60,685 nt of DNA, from the NCBI RefSeq assembly GCF_001044255.1, contig NZ_JYNX01000039.1, forward strand, positions 1-60,685, written 5' to 3'. This DNA comes from Mycolicibacterium chubuense. Its GTDB lineage: Bacteria; Actinomycetota; Actinomycetes; Mycobacteriales; Mycobacteriaceae. A program made the translations under genes and the position numbers. Under the pieces are notes generated by a model, which ran no database searches, had not been told where the DNA came from, and saw nothing but the letters and a program-made list of their open reading frames with translations. This document shows positions 52,748 to 60,685 of the stretch, one piece after another (within the stretch, counting starts at the first letter, position 1; every line of letters begins with the position of its first letter).

Positions 52748-53773
52748 ATGCGGGGGTTGATCATCGTCGTGGTCGCGCTGATGCTCGCGGCCCTTCTGCA
52801 TGCCGGTCCTGCGCACGCCGCGCCCGGCCGCGCGGTCGTCATCGTCTCCGGCGGTGACGCGGTCAGCCCGTTCACCACCCCTGACGACGCCTGCCGATCC
52901 GGCCTGGCGGCCGGGAACACCGACACCGCGCTGCGGGAGAACCTGCTCGCCGCAGGGCACGCCGTCTACACCTCCCCGGCGATGGCGGGCCGCGGGCCGG
53001 TCGTCGACCAGAGCGGGTTCGGCGCGTTCGGCGACTGCCCGATCACGCTGCCCGACATCATGACCGTCGACTCGACGGCATCGATCGACCTGGCCGGCGA
53101 ACACCTCGCCCGGTTCCTCACCTATCTGCACGACACCCGCGGCGTGGACGTCATCGACGTCGTCGGCCACTCGATGGGTGGGTTGTACTCGCGGGCGGCG
53201 TTCCGGGTGCTGCAAAGCCTCGGCTCACCGATCCGGATCCGTTCGCTGACCACGCTGGGCACGCCGTGGGAGGGATCGTTTCTGTCCGACTACGCCAACG
53301 GCATCACGACCCTGGCGGACTGCGCGGGCGACGCCTACTGCGAGAAGGCGTCCCTGGCGATGGCCGCGGAGGTGACCCGGCTGCAGACCGGGTCGGGCCG
53401 GGAAGTCAACCAGGGCTACCTGATGGGCCCGCAGGGCTGGAACGATTTCCAGGCCGGCGTGTTGGACGAGATTCCGGTCGTCGTCATCGGCGGGGCCCGG
53501 TTCACCCGTCCGGCGCCGGCCAACCCGATGGTGTGGCCCAACGACGGCATCGTGTCGAATCGCAGCGCGCTGGCCACCGACATCAGCGACCGGGTGCTGG
53601 CGCACCGGCGCTGCGTGTCCTTCGACGACACCCACAGCATCTACGTCTCCGACGCGGTCGGCCTGCCGTGGGAGACGGGGCTGACGTGGGATCCGCGGGT
53701 GTTCGACGTGGTGCGCGGCGCGATCGACGGCGCCGACGGCGCGCTGCAGAACCCCACGCGCATCGGCTGCTGA
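52748..53773 (+). CDS. Secreted lipase/esterase (class 2 lipase-like)
   Basis: A 341-residue exported alpha/beta hydrolase. Signal peptide at 1-25 (IIVVVALMLAALLHAG core, AHAA cleavage). The nucleophile elbow is VVGHSMGGLYSR near residue 143; the family segment LTTLGTPWEGSF follows. The Asp is likely in WPNDGIVSNRSA and the His in FDDTHSIYV. Several Cys (C47, C98 region, C198, C203) may form disulfides outside the cell. ATG at 52748. Confidence 0.85.
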   Translation: MRGLIIVVVALMLAALLHAGPAHAAPGRAVVIVSGGDAVSPFTTPDDACRSGLAAGNTDTALRENLLAAGHAVYTSPAMAGRGPVVDQSGFGAFGDCPITLPDIMTVDSTASIDLAGEHLARFLTYLHDTRGVDVIDVVGHSMGGLYSRAAFRVLQSLGSPIRIRSLTTLGTPWEGSFLSDYANGITTLADCAGDAYCEKASLAMAAEVTRLQTGSGREVNQGYLMGPQGWNDFQAGVLDEIPVVVIGGARFTRPAPANPMVWPNDGIVSNRSALATDISDRVLAHRRCVSFDDTHSIYVSDAVGLPWETGLTWDPRVFDVVRGAIDGADGALQNPTRIGC

Positions 53774-53775
53774 GC

Positions 53776-53824
53776 GATTTCGGCGTCGTTGGTCGCGCTC
53801 AGCGTGACCTACGACGCCGAAATC
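53776..53824. terminator. Bidirectional hairpin between facing genes (family copy 3)
   Basis: GATTTCGGCGTCGTTGGTC (53776-53794) and GACCTACGACGCCGAAATC (53806-53824) pair with one mismatch. It starts two bases after the lipase stop and overlaps the stop of the facing exonuclease gene, just as copies at 8706 and 15244 do. Confidence 0.78.
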
Positions 53825-54635
53825 ACGCGTAGGTGACGGTGACGGGGCAGTGATCGGACCAGCGCAGCGCGTAGGCCGCGGGCCGCTCGGTGTGCACCGC
53901 AGCCACCCGCGCGGCCAGTCCCGGCGTCGCGAGCTGATAGTCGATGCGCCATCCCGCGTCGTTGTCGAACGCCTTGCCCCGCCACGACCACCACGCGTAC
54001 GGCCCCGCCTCGTCAGGGTGCGCGGCCCGCACGACGTCGACCCAGCCGGTGGCCAGCAACTCGCTGAGCCAGCGGCGCTCATCGGGCAGGAACCCGGCCT
54101 TCTTGACGTTGCCCTTCCAGTTCTTGATGTCGTTCTCGGTGTGGGCGATGTTCCAGTCGCCGCCCAGCACCGCGTCGCGGCCCGCCGCCCGCAGCACGGC
54201 CATCCGGTCGGCCACCGCGGCCATGAACCGCTCCTTCTCGCGCTGCCGCTCGGTGTCGGCCTCCCCCGTCGGGAAGTACACGCTGCCCACCGTCACCCCG
54301 GCCGTGTCGACCTCGATGTAGCGTCCGTGCGAGGCGAATTCTCCTGCACCGCAACCGATCCGAACATCATCGTGCGGCGTGCGGGACAGCACCGCCACAC
54401 CGTTGCGCCCCTTGACGTGCGGCGCGGCCGACGCGAGGTGCCACCCCTCGGCGAGCACCGGGGCCAGCGCGTCGGCCAGCTGCTCGTCGTCGGCGCGGGT
54501 CTCCTGAAGGCACACGACGTCGGCGGGAGTCTGCGCCAACCACGGCAACAGGCCACGGTTGTCCTCGGAGCGCTGCTTCACCGCCGCCCGGATGCCGTTG
54601 ACGTTGACGGTGCTGACTGTGAGGGGACGCGTCAC
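53823..54635 (-). CDS. xthA: Exodeoxyribonuclease III / AP endonuclease
   Basis: A 270-residue DNA repair nuclease of the ExoIII family. It has STVNVNGIRAAV at the start, the metal-binding Glu in LQETRADDEQ, GGDWNIAHTENDIKNWKGN with the catalytic Asp/Asn, and the terminal WRIDYQL and WSDHCPVTV (catalytic Asp-His). GTG at 54635 gives the correct N terminus; codons beyond it belong to the divergent promoter region. Confidence 0.93.
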   Translation of the reverse strand: MTRPLTVSTVNVNGIRAAVKQRSEDNRGLLPWLAQTPADVVCLQETRADDEQLADALAPVLAEGWHLASAAPHVKGRNGVAVLSRTPHDDVRIGCGAGEFASHGRYIEVDTAGVTVGSVYFPTGEADTERQREKERFMAAVADRMAVLRAAGRDAVLGGDWNIAHTENDIKNWKGNVKKAGFLPDERRWLSELLATGWVDVVRAAHPDEAGPYAWWSWRGKAFDNDAGWRIDYQLATPGLAARVAAVHTERPAAYALRWSDHCPVTVTYA

Positions 54636-54696
54636 GGCCGTCGACCCTAGCGGCCGTTCTTGCGGTACCGCCGGTATCACCTTAATGTCGGGCGCT

Positions 54697-55527
54697 ATGA
54701 GGCAACGCGATCCGATCCACCTCGGCTCCGGCGAGCCGGTGCTGCTGCTGCACCCGTTCATGATGTCGCAGAACGTGTGGAAGAACGTCGCGCCCGCACT
54801 CGCCGAGACCGGTCGCTACGAGGTGTTCGCGCCCACCATGGCGGGCCACAACGGCGGCCGCAAGAACCGGTCCTGGCTGCTCGACAGCTCCACACTGGCC
54901 GACGACGTCGAACGCTGGCTCGACGAGATCGGCTGGGACACCGCCCACATCGTCGGTAACTCGCTGGGCGGCTGGGTGGCCTTCGAGCTGGAGCGACGCA
55001 ACCGCGCGCGCTCGCTGATGGGCATCGCACCGGCCGGCGGCTGGCACCGCTGGACACCGGCCAAGTACGAGATCGTGTTCAAGTTCGTGATGGGCTTCCC
55101 GGTGTGGCTGACCGCCAAGGCGCTCGGCCCCCGCGCGGCGCGGCTGCCCGGCGCCCGGGCGGCGGCGAGCGTGCCGTGCAGCGCCACCCGCGACGGCATC
55201 AGCGACGAGGACATGCTCGACATCATCGACGACGTCACCCACTGCCCGGCCTACTACCAGCTGCTGGTCAAGGCGCTGCTGATGCCGGGGTTGATGGAAC
55301 TCGCCGACACCGGCATCCCGACCTCGCTGGTGGTTTGTGAGAAGGACCGGGTGCTGCCGCATCCGCGGTTCACCAACCACTTCCGCAAGCATCTGCCGCG
55401 CGACGTCGGCGTCACCGAACTCGACGGCGTGGGCCACATCCCGATGTTCGAGGCGCCGCAGCGGATCGCCGAGCTGATCCGCGATTTCCTCGACGAGCAG
55501 ACGGGCTCGCAGCGCGCCATCGGCTGA
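54697..55527 (+). CDS. Alpha/beta hydrolase
   Basis: A 276-residue soluble hydrolase. It has VLLLHPFMMSQNVWKNVAP near residue 14, the nucleophile Ser in IVGNSLGGWVAFEL near 89, the acid in VCEKDRVLP near 216 and His in DGVGHIPMFEAP near 250. ATG at 54697 or 54685. Substrate unknown. It is upstream of, and on the same strand as, the riboswitch-controlled methionine genes. Confidence 0.85.
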   Translation: MRQRDPIHLGSGEPVLLLHPFMMSQNVWKNVAPALAETGRYEVFAPTMAGHNGGRKNRSWLLDSSTLADDVERWLDEIGWDTAHIVGNSLGGWVAFELERRNRARSLMGIAPAGGWHRWTPAKYEIVFKFVMGFPVWLTAKALGPRAARLPGARAAASVPCSATRDGISDEDMLDIIDDVTHCPAYYQLLVKALLMPGLMELADTGIPTSLVVCEKDRVLPHPRFTNHFRKHLPRDVGVTELDGVGHIPMFEAPQRIAELIRDFLDEQTGSQRAIG

Positions 55528-55566
55528 ACCCGGTGGCACCCGGTCGCCGGGGTGCGTTATTCTTCG

Positions 55567-55690
55567 TGACGGTTCTGAGTGCCAGCGCACAGCCCCGGCT
55601 TGCTGGCCGGCAACCCTCCAACCGCGGTGGGGTGCCCCGGGTGACGACCAGGTTGAGTAGCCGATCTCGGCTATAAGGCAAGCGCGGGTC
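55567..55690 (+). promoter_or_regulatory. SAM-IV riboswitch
   Basis: Shows the conserved pieces of the actinobacterial SAM-IV aptamer in order: CTGAGTGCCAGCG, AGCCCCGGCTTGCTGGCCGG, CAACCCTCCAACCGCGGTGG, GGTGCCCCGGGTGA, then a variable hairpin (TAGCCGATCTCGGCTA) and AAGGCAAGCGCGGG. It lies 40 bases before metY. Downstream, AACGGG-CCC-CCCGTT (55699-55713) forms a hairpin just before the GGAGGAG ribosome site and may be part of the switch. Binding S-adenosylmethionine should lower metY-metX expression. Confidence 0.92.
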
Positions 55691-55730
55691 CGCCGTGAAA
55701 CGGGCCCCCCGTTCATGGAGGAGACATCGA

Positions 55731-57083
55731 ATGAGCCTCGACAACGGCTTCGACGACCCCACAAGTCGCTGGGCGTTCGAGACCAAGCAGGTGCACGCGG
55801 GGCAGGCGCCCGACGCCGCCACCGGCGCACGCGCCCTGCCGATCTACCAGACCACCAGCTACGCGTTCCGGGACACCGACCACGCCGCGGCGCTGTTCGG
55901 GCTGGCCGAGCCGGGCAACATCTACACCCGCATCATGAACCCGACGCAGGACGTCGTCGAGCAACGCATCGCGGCGCTCGAGGGTGGGGTCGCGGCGCTG
56001 CTGCTGGCCTCCGGCCAGGCCGCCGAGACGTTCGCGATCCTCAACCTCGCCAACAGCGGCGACCACATCGTGTCGTCCCCGCGGCTGTACGGCGGCACCT
56101 ACAACCTGTTCCACTACACGCTGCCCAAGCTGGGCATCGAGGTCAGCTTCGTGGAGAACCCGGACGACCCGGAGTCGTGGCGGGCGGCGGTGCGGCCGAA
56201 CACCAAGGCGTTCTTCGCCGAGACGATCTGCAACCCCCAGATCGACGTGCTCGACATCCCGTCGGTGTCCGCGGTCGCGCACGACAGCGGTGTCCCGCTG
56301 ATCGTCGACAACACCATCGCCACCCCCTACCTGATCCAGCCGATCAGCCACGGCGCCGACATCGTCGTGCACTCGGCCACCAAGTACCTGGGCGGGCACG
56401 GCACCACGATCGCCGGCGTGATCGTCGACAGCGGCACCTTCGACTGGACCAACGGGCGCTTCCCCGGTTTCACCGAGCCGGATCCCAGCTATCACGGCGT
56501 GGTGTTCGCCGAACTCGGCCCGCCCGCCTACGCGCTCAAGGCGCGCGTGCAGCTGCTGCGGGACCTCGGCTCGGCCGCGTCGCCGTTCAACGCGTTCCTG
56601 ATCGCCCAGGGCCTGGAGACGCTGAGCCTGCGCGTCGAGCGGCACGTGGCCAACGCCCAGCGCGTCGCCGAATACCTCGCCGGCCACCAGGACGTCATCT
56701 CTGTGAACTACGCCGGGCTGCCCAGCTCACCCTGGTACGAGATCGGGAAGAAGCTGGCGCCCAAGGGAACCGGTGCGGTGCTCGCGTTCGAACTGGCCGG
56801 CGGCATCGCCGCGGGCAAGGCGTTCGTCGACGCGCTGACACTGCACAGCCATGTCGCCAACATCGGTGACGTGCGCTCGCTGGTGATCCACCCCGCCTCG
56901 ACCACCCATCAGCAGCTCTCCCCCGAGGAGCAGCTCGCCACCGGCGTGACGCCCGGGCTGGTGCGGCTGGCGGTCGGCATCGAGGGCATCGACGACATCC
57001 TCGCCGACCTCGAGCGGGGCTTCGCGGCCGCCCAGCAGGTCGGCGCCACCGCCGATGCGCAGGTCCTCGAGGTCCAGACGTGA
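55731..57083 (+). CDS. metY: O-acetylhomoserine sulfhydrylase
   Basis: A 450-residue PLP enzyme making homocysteine from O-acetylhomoserine and sulfide (called metC in M. tuberculosis, Rv3340). It begins [15 protein letters not shown], has [35 protein letters not shown], and the PLP-binding Lys in [14 protein letters not shown] (about residue 218). The ATG at 55731 has GGAGGAG and follows the riboswitch. It overlaps metX by four bases. Confidence 0.96.
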   Translation: MSLDNGFDDPTSRWAFETKQVHAGQAPDAATGARALPIYQTTSYAFRDTDHAAALFGLAEPGNIYTRIMNPTQDVVEQRIAALEGGVAALLLASGQAAETFAILNLANSGDHIVSSPRLYGGTYNLFHYTLPKLGIEVSFVENPDDPESWRAAVRPNTKAFFAETICNPQIDVLDIPSVSAVAHDSGVPLIVDNTIATPYLIQPISHGADIVVHSATKYLGGHGTTIAGVIVDSGTFDWTNGRFPGFTEPDPSYHGVVFAELGPPAYALKARVQLLRDLGSAASPFNAFLIAQGLETLSLRVERHVANAQRVAEYLAGHQDVISVNYAGLPSSPWYEIGKKLAPKGTGAVLAFELAGGIAAGKAFVDALTLHSHVANIGDVRSLVIHPASTTHQQLSPEEQLATGVTPGLVRLAVGIEGIDDILADLERGFAAAQQVGATADAQVLEVQT

Positions 57084-58207
57084 CGATCGTGGATGTGGCG
57101 AACGAACGCGTGGCGCTGCCGCCCGAGGGTGAGATCGGCATCGTCGACATCGGACCGCTGACGCTGGAGAACGGCGCCGTCCTCGACGACGTCTCGATCG
57201 CGGTGCAGCGGTGGGGCGAGTTGTCGCCCAACCGCGACAACGTCGTGGTGGTCCTGCACGCGCTGACCGGTGATTCGCACATCACCGGGCCCGCCGGGCC
57301 GGATCATCCGACGCCGGGTTGGTGGGACGGGGTGGCCGGCCCCGGCGCCCCGATCGACACCGACCGGTGGTGCGCGATCTCGACCAACGTGCTGGGCGGG
57401 TGCCGCGGCTCGACGGGCCCGAGCAGCATTGCGCCCGACGGAAAGGCCTGGGGGTCAAGGTTTCCCGTCACCACGGTGCGTGACCAGGTGGCCGCCGACG
57501 TGGCGGTGCTCGAGCGGCTGGGCATCACCGAGGTGGCCGCTGTGATCGGCGGCTCGATGGGCGGCGCCCGCGCGCTCGAGTGGATCGTCACCCATCCCGA
57601 CAATGTCCGCGCCGCGCTCGTGCTCGCAGTTGGCGCGCGCGCCACGGCCGATCAGATCGGCACGCAGAGTAGCCAGGTCGCGGCGATCACCTCCGACCCG
57701 AACTGGTGCGACGGCGACTACCACGACACCGGCCGCTCCCCAGACGCCGGCATGGAGATCGCGCGCCGGTTCGCGCATCTCACCTACCGCGGCGAGGCGG
57801 AACTCGACGAGCGGTTCGGCAACGCCGCGCAGCCCGGCGAGGACCCGACCACCGGCGGGCGGTACTCGGTGCAGAGCTACCTGGAGTATCAGGGCCGAAA
57901 GCTGGTGGCGCGCTTCGACGCCGGTACGTACGTCGCGCTGACCGACGCGCTGTCCAGCCACGACGTGGGGCGCGGCCGCGGCGGGATCGAGGCGGCACTA
58001 CGCGGCTGCCGGGTGCCCACGGTCGTCGGCGGCATCACCTCCGACCGGCTGTATCCGCTTCGGCTGCAACAGGAACTGGCCGATCTGCTACCCGGCTGTG
58101 ACGGGCTGGATGTCGTGGACTCGATCTACGGGCACGACGGCTTCCTCGTGGAGACCGACGCGGTGGGCAAGCTGATCCGGCGCACGCTGGAGTTGGCCGC
58201 GCGGTGA
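57080..58207 (+). CDS. metX: Homoserine O-acetyltransferase
   Basis: A 375-residue alpha/beta hydrolase-fold enzyme that acetylates homoserine with acetyl-CoA to feed metY (metA/Rv3341 in M. tuberculosis). It has [29 protein letters not shown], the nucleophile Ser in [14 protein letters not shown] (near 155), and the catalytic Asp/His near [10 protein letters not shown] and [11 protein letters not shown] at 57080 overlaps the metY stop (GTGA). Confidence 0.96.
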   Translation: MTIVDVANERVALPPEGEIGIVDIGPLTLENGAVLDDVSIAVQRWGELSPNRDNVVVVLHALTGDSHITGPAGPDHPTPGWWDGVAGPGAPIDTDRWCAISTNVLGGCRGSTGPSSIAPDGKAWGSRFPVTTVRDQVAADVAVLERLGITEVAAVIGGSMGGARALEWIVTHPDNVRAALVLAVGARATADQIGTQSSQVAAITSDPNWCDGDYHDTGRSPDAGMEIARRFAHLTYRGEAELDERFGNAAQPGEDPTTGGRYSVQSYLEYQGRKLVARFDAGTYVALTDALSSHDVGRGRGGIEAALRGCRVPTVVGGITSDRLYPLRLQQELADLLPGCDGLDVVDSIYGHDGFLVETDAVGKLIRRTLELAAR

Positions 58208-58935
58208 GCGGTTCGGCCGAACAGCGTTCGCTGTCCTTCGGCGCGGAGGCCGCCGCCTACGAACGCGGTCGCCCGTCCTACCCGCCGGAGGCGATCGACT
58301 GGCTGCTGCCTCCTGGCGCGCGCGACGTACTCGATCTGGGCGCGGGTACGGGCAAGTTGACCACCCGGTTGGTCGAGCGCGGTCTCGATGTCGTTGCCGT
58401 GGACCCGATTCCGGAGATGCTGGAACTGCTGAGCAGCTCGCTTCCCGACACACCGGCGCTGCTGGGCACCGCCGAGGAGATCCCGCTGGCCGACGACAGC
58501 GTGGATGCGGTGCTGGTCGCGCAGGCGTGGCACTGGTTCGACCCCGAGCGGGCACTCAAGGAGGTGGCACGCGTGCTGCGGCCCGGCGGCCGCCTGGGTC
58601 TGGTGTGGAACAACCGCGACGAACGGCTGGGCTGGGTGAAGGATCTCGGCCGGATCATCGGCCACGAGGTGGATCCGTTCAGCCAGACCGTGGACTTGCG
58701 CGCACCGTTCACCGAGGTCGCCCGCCACCAGGTCGAGTGGACCAGTTACCTGACGCCGCAGGCGCTCATCGATCTGGTCGCCTCGCGCAGCTACTGCATC
58801 ACCTCCCCGGAGCAGGTGCGCACCCGCACGCTCGACCGGGTGCGCGAACTGCTCACCACGCACCCCGCACTCGCGAACAGCACGGGCCTGGCGCTGCCGT
58901 ACGTGACGGTGTGCGTGCGCGCCACGCTGTCCTAG
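58204..58935 (+). CDS. Class I SAM-dependent methyltransferase
   Basis: A 243-residue methyltransferase. SAM-binding motif I is [15 protein letters not shown] near residue 42, motif II is [14 protein letters not shown], motif IV is [16 protein letters not shown], and the post-motif strand is [14 protein letters not shown]. It overlaps metX by four bases (GTGA), matching Rv3342 downstream of metA. Substrate unknown; shared control with SAM-related genes is implied by the operon. Confidence 0.9.
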   Translation: MSGSAEQRSLSFGAEAAAYERGRPSYPPEAIDWLLPPGARDVLDLGAGTGKLTTRLVERGLDVVAVDPIPEMLELLSSSLPDTPALLGTAEEIPLADDSVDAVLVAQAWHWFDPERALKEVARVLRPGGRLGLVWNNRDERLGWVKDLGRIIGHEVDPFSQTVDLRAPFTEVARHQVEWTSYLTPQALIDLVASRSYCITSPEQVRTRTLDRVRELLTTHPALANSTGLALPYVTVCVRATLS

Positions 58936-58956
58936 CGCTCGGCGAAAGCGCCGCGC

Positions 58957-60159
58957 TCAGGCCGCCTTCGTGCGCTCCCGGATCGCGGTGCGCAGGCCCC
59001 GCTTCGGCGTGCCGGGGCTGCGTTCGATGCGTCGGAAGCGCCGCTCGGAGTGCGTCTCGGGCGCATCGTCGCTGTCAGCCTTCAGGTACTTGTCGGGCAG
59101 CGCGAGTTTGAGAATCGTCCAGAACGACTGCCAGTACTGCCGGAGCAGCGGCCCGGTGGTGTAGGGCAGGTCGTACTTCTCGCACAGCTCTTTGATCCGC
59201 ACGCTCATCTCGGCGTACCGGTTACTGGGCAGGTCCGGAAACAGGTGGTGCTCGATCTGGTAGCACAGGTTGCCGCTCATGAACGCCATGACCGGGCCGG
59301 CGTGAAAGTTGGCCGAGCCGAGCATCTGTCGCAGATACCACTCACCGCGGGTCTCGTTCTCGAACTCCTCCACGGTGAACTTCTCCGCCCCGTCGGGGAA
59401 GTGCCCGCAGAAGATCACCATGTAGGCCCAGTAGTTGCGGATCAGGTTGGCCACCGCATTGCACTTCAGCGTGTGCTTCCAGTTGGTTCCGGTCAGCGCC
59501 GGGAACACGATGTAGTCCTTGCCGACCTGCTTGCCGATCTTGCGGCCGATGACCTTGAGGTCCCTGCGCACCTCGCCGATCGACTTCTCGCCCTTGCGGT
59601 ACTTGGTCACTTCGACGCCGTGCAGGGCGACACCCCACTCGAACAGCGTGCCCAGCATGAGGTTGTAGATCGGGTTGCCGATCATCCACCGTTCCCATTT
59701 CTGGTCCCGGGTGAGTCGCATGATGCCGTAGCCGATGTCGTCGTCGAGTCCGACGACGTTCGTGTACTTGTGGTGGATGAAGTTGTGGGACTTCTTCCAC
59801 TGCACCGAGGGCGACGTGGTGTCCCACTCCCACTCGGTGGAGTGAACCTCCGGATCGTTCATCCAGTCCCACTGCCCGTGAGTGATGTTATGGCCCAACT
59901 CCATGTTCTCGATGATCTTCGCCGACGCCAGCATCGCCGTCCCCGCGACCCGCGCGATCCGGCTGCTGCTGGCGAACAGTGCGATGCGGCCGCCGGCGGC
60001 CAATGCCCGCTGCAGCTGGATGGTGCGCCGGATGTAGCGAGCGTCGCGCTCACCGCGGGACTCCTCGATGTCGGCGCGGATCTGGTCGAGTTCCGCCGTG
60101 AGCTGCTCGATGTCCTCATCGGTCAGGTGCGCGTAGACCTTGATGTCGGTGATCGCCAT
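58957..60159 (-). CDS. desA3: Membrane fatty acid desaturase (DesA3-type)
   Basis: A 400-residue di-iron acyl-CoA delta-9 desaturase. The three His boxes are present: GHNITHGQWDW (HxxxH), HNFIHHKYTN (HxxHH) and QIEHHLFPD (HxxHH). Hydrophobic helices are modest, as in related proteins. The start at ATG 60159 has TGAGGAG upstream. It follows the ferredoxin reductase gene after ten bases, the Rv3230c-Rv3229c arrangement, in which the reductase supplies electrons. It converges with the methyltransferase gene. Confidence 0.92.
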   Translation of the reverse strand: MAITDIKVYAHLTDEDIEQLTAELDQIRADIEESRGERDARYIRRTIQLQRALAAGGRIALFASSSRIARVAGTAMLASAKIIENMELGHNITHGQWDWMNDPEVHSTEWEWDTTSPSVQWKKSHNFIHHKYTNVVGLDDDIGYGIMRLTRDQKWERWMIGNPIYNLMLGTLFEWGVALHGVEVTKYRKGEKSIGEVRRDLKVIGRKIGKQVGKDYIVFPALTGTNWKHTLKCNAVANLIRNYWAYMVIFCGHFPDGAEKFTVEEFENETRGEWYLRQMLGSANFHAGPVMAFMSGNLCYQIEHHLFPDLPSNRYAEMSVRIKELCEKYDLPYTTGPLLRQYWQSFWTILKLALPDKYLKADSDDAPETHSERRFRRIERSPGTPKRGLRTAIRERTKAA

Positions 60160-60169
60160 GGAAGTCTCC

Positions 60170-60685
60170 TCAGATCTTGATGGTGCAGTCGCCGGATGCG
60201 GTGGACACACATGTCTGGATGCGGTCACCCGCACCGTGTTCCTGCCCGGAGCGGATGTCCCGGACGTGCCCCTCCTCGAGCGGGAGCACACAGGTCTGGC
60301 AGATGCCCATCCGGCAACCGAACGGCATCTGGATCCCGGCGTCTTCGCCGGCCTGCAAAATGGTTGTCGCACCGTCGATCTCGGCGGACTTGTCCGAGAT
60401 CCCGAAGTGCACGGTGCCGCCCTCGCCGCCCTTGTCGGTGGCGGCGATCGTGAACCGCTCCATGTGGAGCTGATCGGCCAGACCGTTGTCGTCCCAGACC
60501 TTCTCGGCAGCATCGAGCATCGCCGAGGGGCCGCACACCCATGCTGAACGCTCCTGCCAGTCCGAGACGATCTCGTCGAGTTCGGTCAGCTCGACCTTGC
60601 CGTCTTCCTGGGTGAGCTGCAGATGCAGGCGATAGCCTCGCTGTCGGCTCTCCAGTTCGCGCAGCTCGTCGTGGAAGATCACCGA
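60170..60685 (-). CDS. Flavin/ferredoxin-type oxidoreductase, N terminus missing
   Basis: C-terminal 171 residues of the electron-transfer partner of the desaturase (Rv3230c-like). The visible part includes the end of the NAD-binding domain (SAWVCGPSAMLDAAEKVW) and a plant-type [2Fe-2S] ferredoxin domain with CRMGICQTC and a last Cys in IQTCVSTASG. The frame continues past the window edge; GTG at 60682 is internal. Confidence 0.9.
   Translation of the reverse strand, partial: SVIFHDELRELESRQRGYRLHLQLTQEDGKVELTELDEIVSDWQERSAWVCGPSAMLDAAEKVWDDNGLADQLHMERFTIAATDKGGEGGTVHFGISDKSAEIDGATTILQAGEDAGIQMPFGCRMGICQTCVLPLEEGHVRDIRSGQEHGAGDRIQTCVSTASGDCTIKI

Overview
The window is GC-rich DNA from a mycobacterium, most likely a fast-growing, pigmented species of the Mycolicibacterium type. 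The gene sets match mycobacterial orders I know from M. tuberculosis: the Rv3311-like protein with add-deoA-cdd divergent from sdhCDAB; a SigJ-type sigma factor, a class III aminotransferase and dacB1; YihY and trpS; metY-metX-methyltransferase behind a SAM-IV riboswitch; and a DesA3-type desaturase with its ferredoxin reductase. No tRNA, rRNA, CRISPR array, prophage or insertion sequence was seen. Species and all homology statements come from reading motifs, not from a search.

Layout. 1-7.4 kb: end of an NlpC/P60 hydrolase, an F420-type oxidoreductase, a scrap of a cyclase/LuxR regulator, a glycogen debranching enzyme, an acyltransferase, two small proteins and an acyl-CoA synthetase. 7.4-15.2 kb: Rv3311-like protein, nucleoside salvage operon (cdd-deoA-add) and succinate dehydrogenase operon. 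15.2-20 kb: AI-2E exporter, alpha/beta hydrolase facing a CGNR regulator, and a coupled pair of an MgtE-N-like protein and an NRAMP-related (probably Mg2+) transporter. 20-32.4 kb: carotenoid island with idi, crtE-crtI-crtB, a CrtU-like oxidoreductase, a Rieske protein, an MMPL transporter, two GT1 glycosyltransferases and a TetR regulator. No lycopene cyclase is visible.

32.4-36.7 kb holds the most striking unit: a carboxymuconolactone decarboxylase, a TetR regulator, an NAD-dependent epimerase and a flavin oxidoreductase next to an ECF41-type sigma factor with its own SnoaL-like domain. ECF41 factors are known to neighbour one such enzyme; here all three kinds lie together, and the decarboxylase gene carries TGTCACA-N16-CGTC just before its start. 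36.8-44.6 kb looks like amine or omega-amino acid uptake and breakdown (two APC permeases, a universal stress protein, aldehyde dehydrogenase, Lrp regulator, aminotransferase).

44.7-54.7 kb: an SMP-30-like protein, a tandem duplication of a 100-residue secreted protein that includes promoter repeats and terminator, a 51-residue small gene, a phosphoesterase, DacB, YihY, TrpS, a MarR regulator, a DinB-like protein, a secreted lipase and exonuclease III. 54.7-60.7 kb: a hydrolase, methionine synthesis genes, and a fatty acid desaturase operon cut by the window edge. Several ends of facing genes share near-identical long hairpins.
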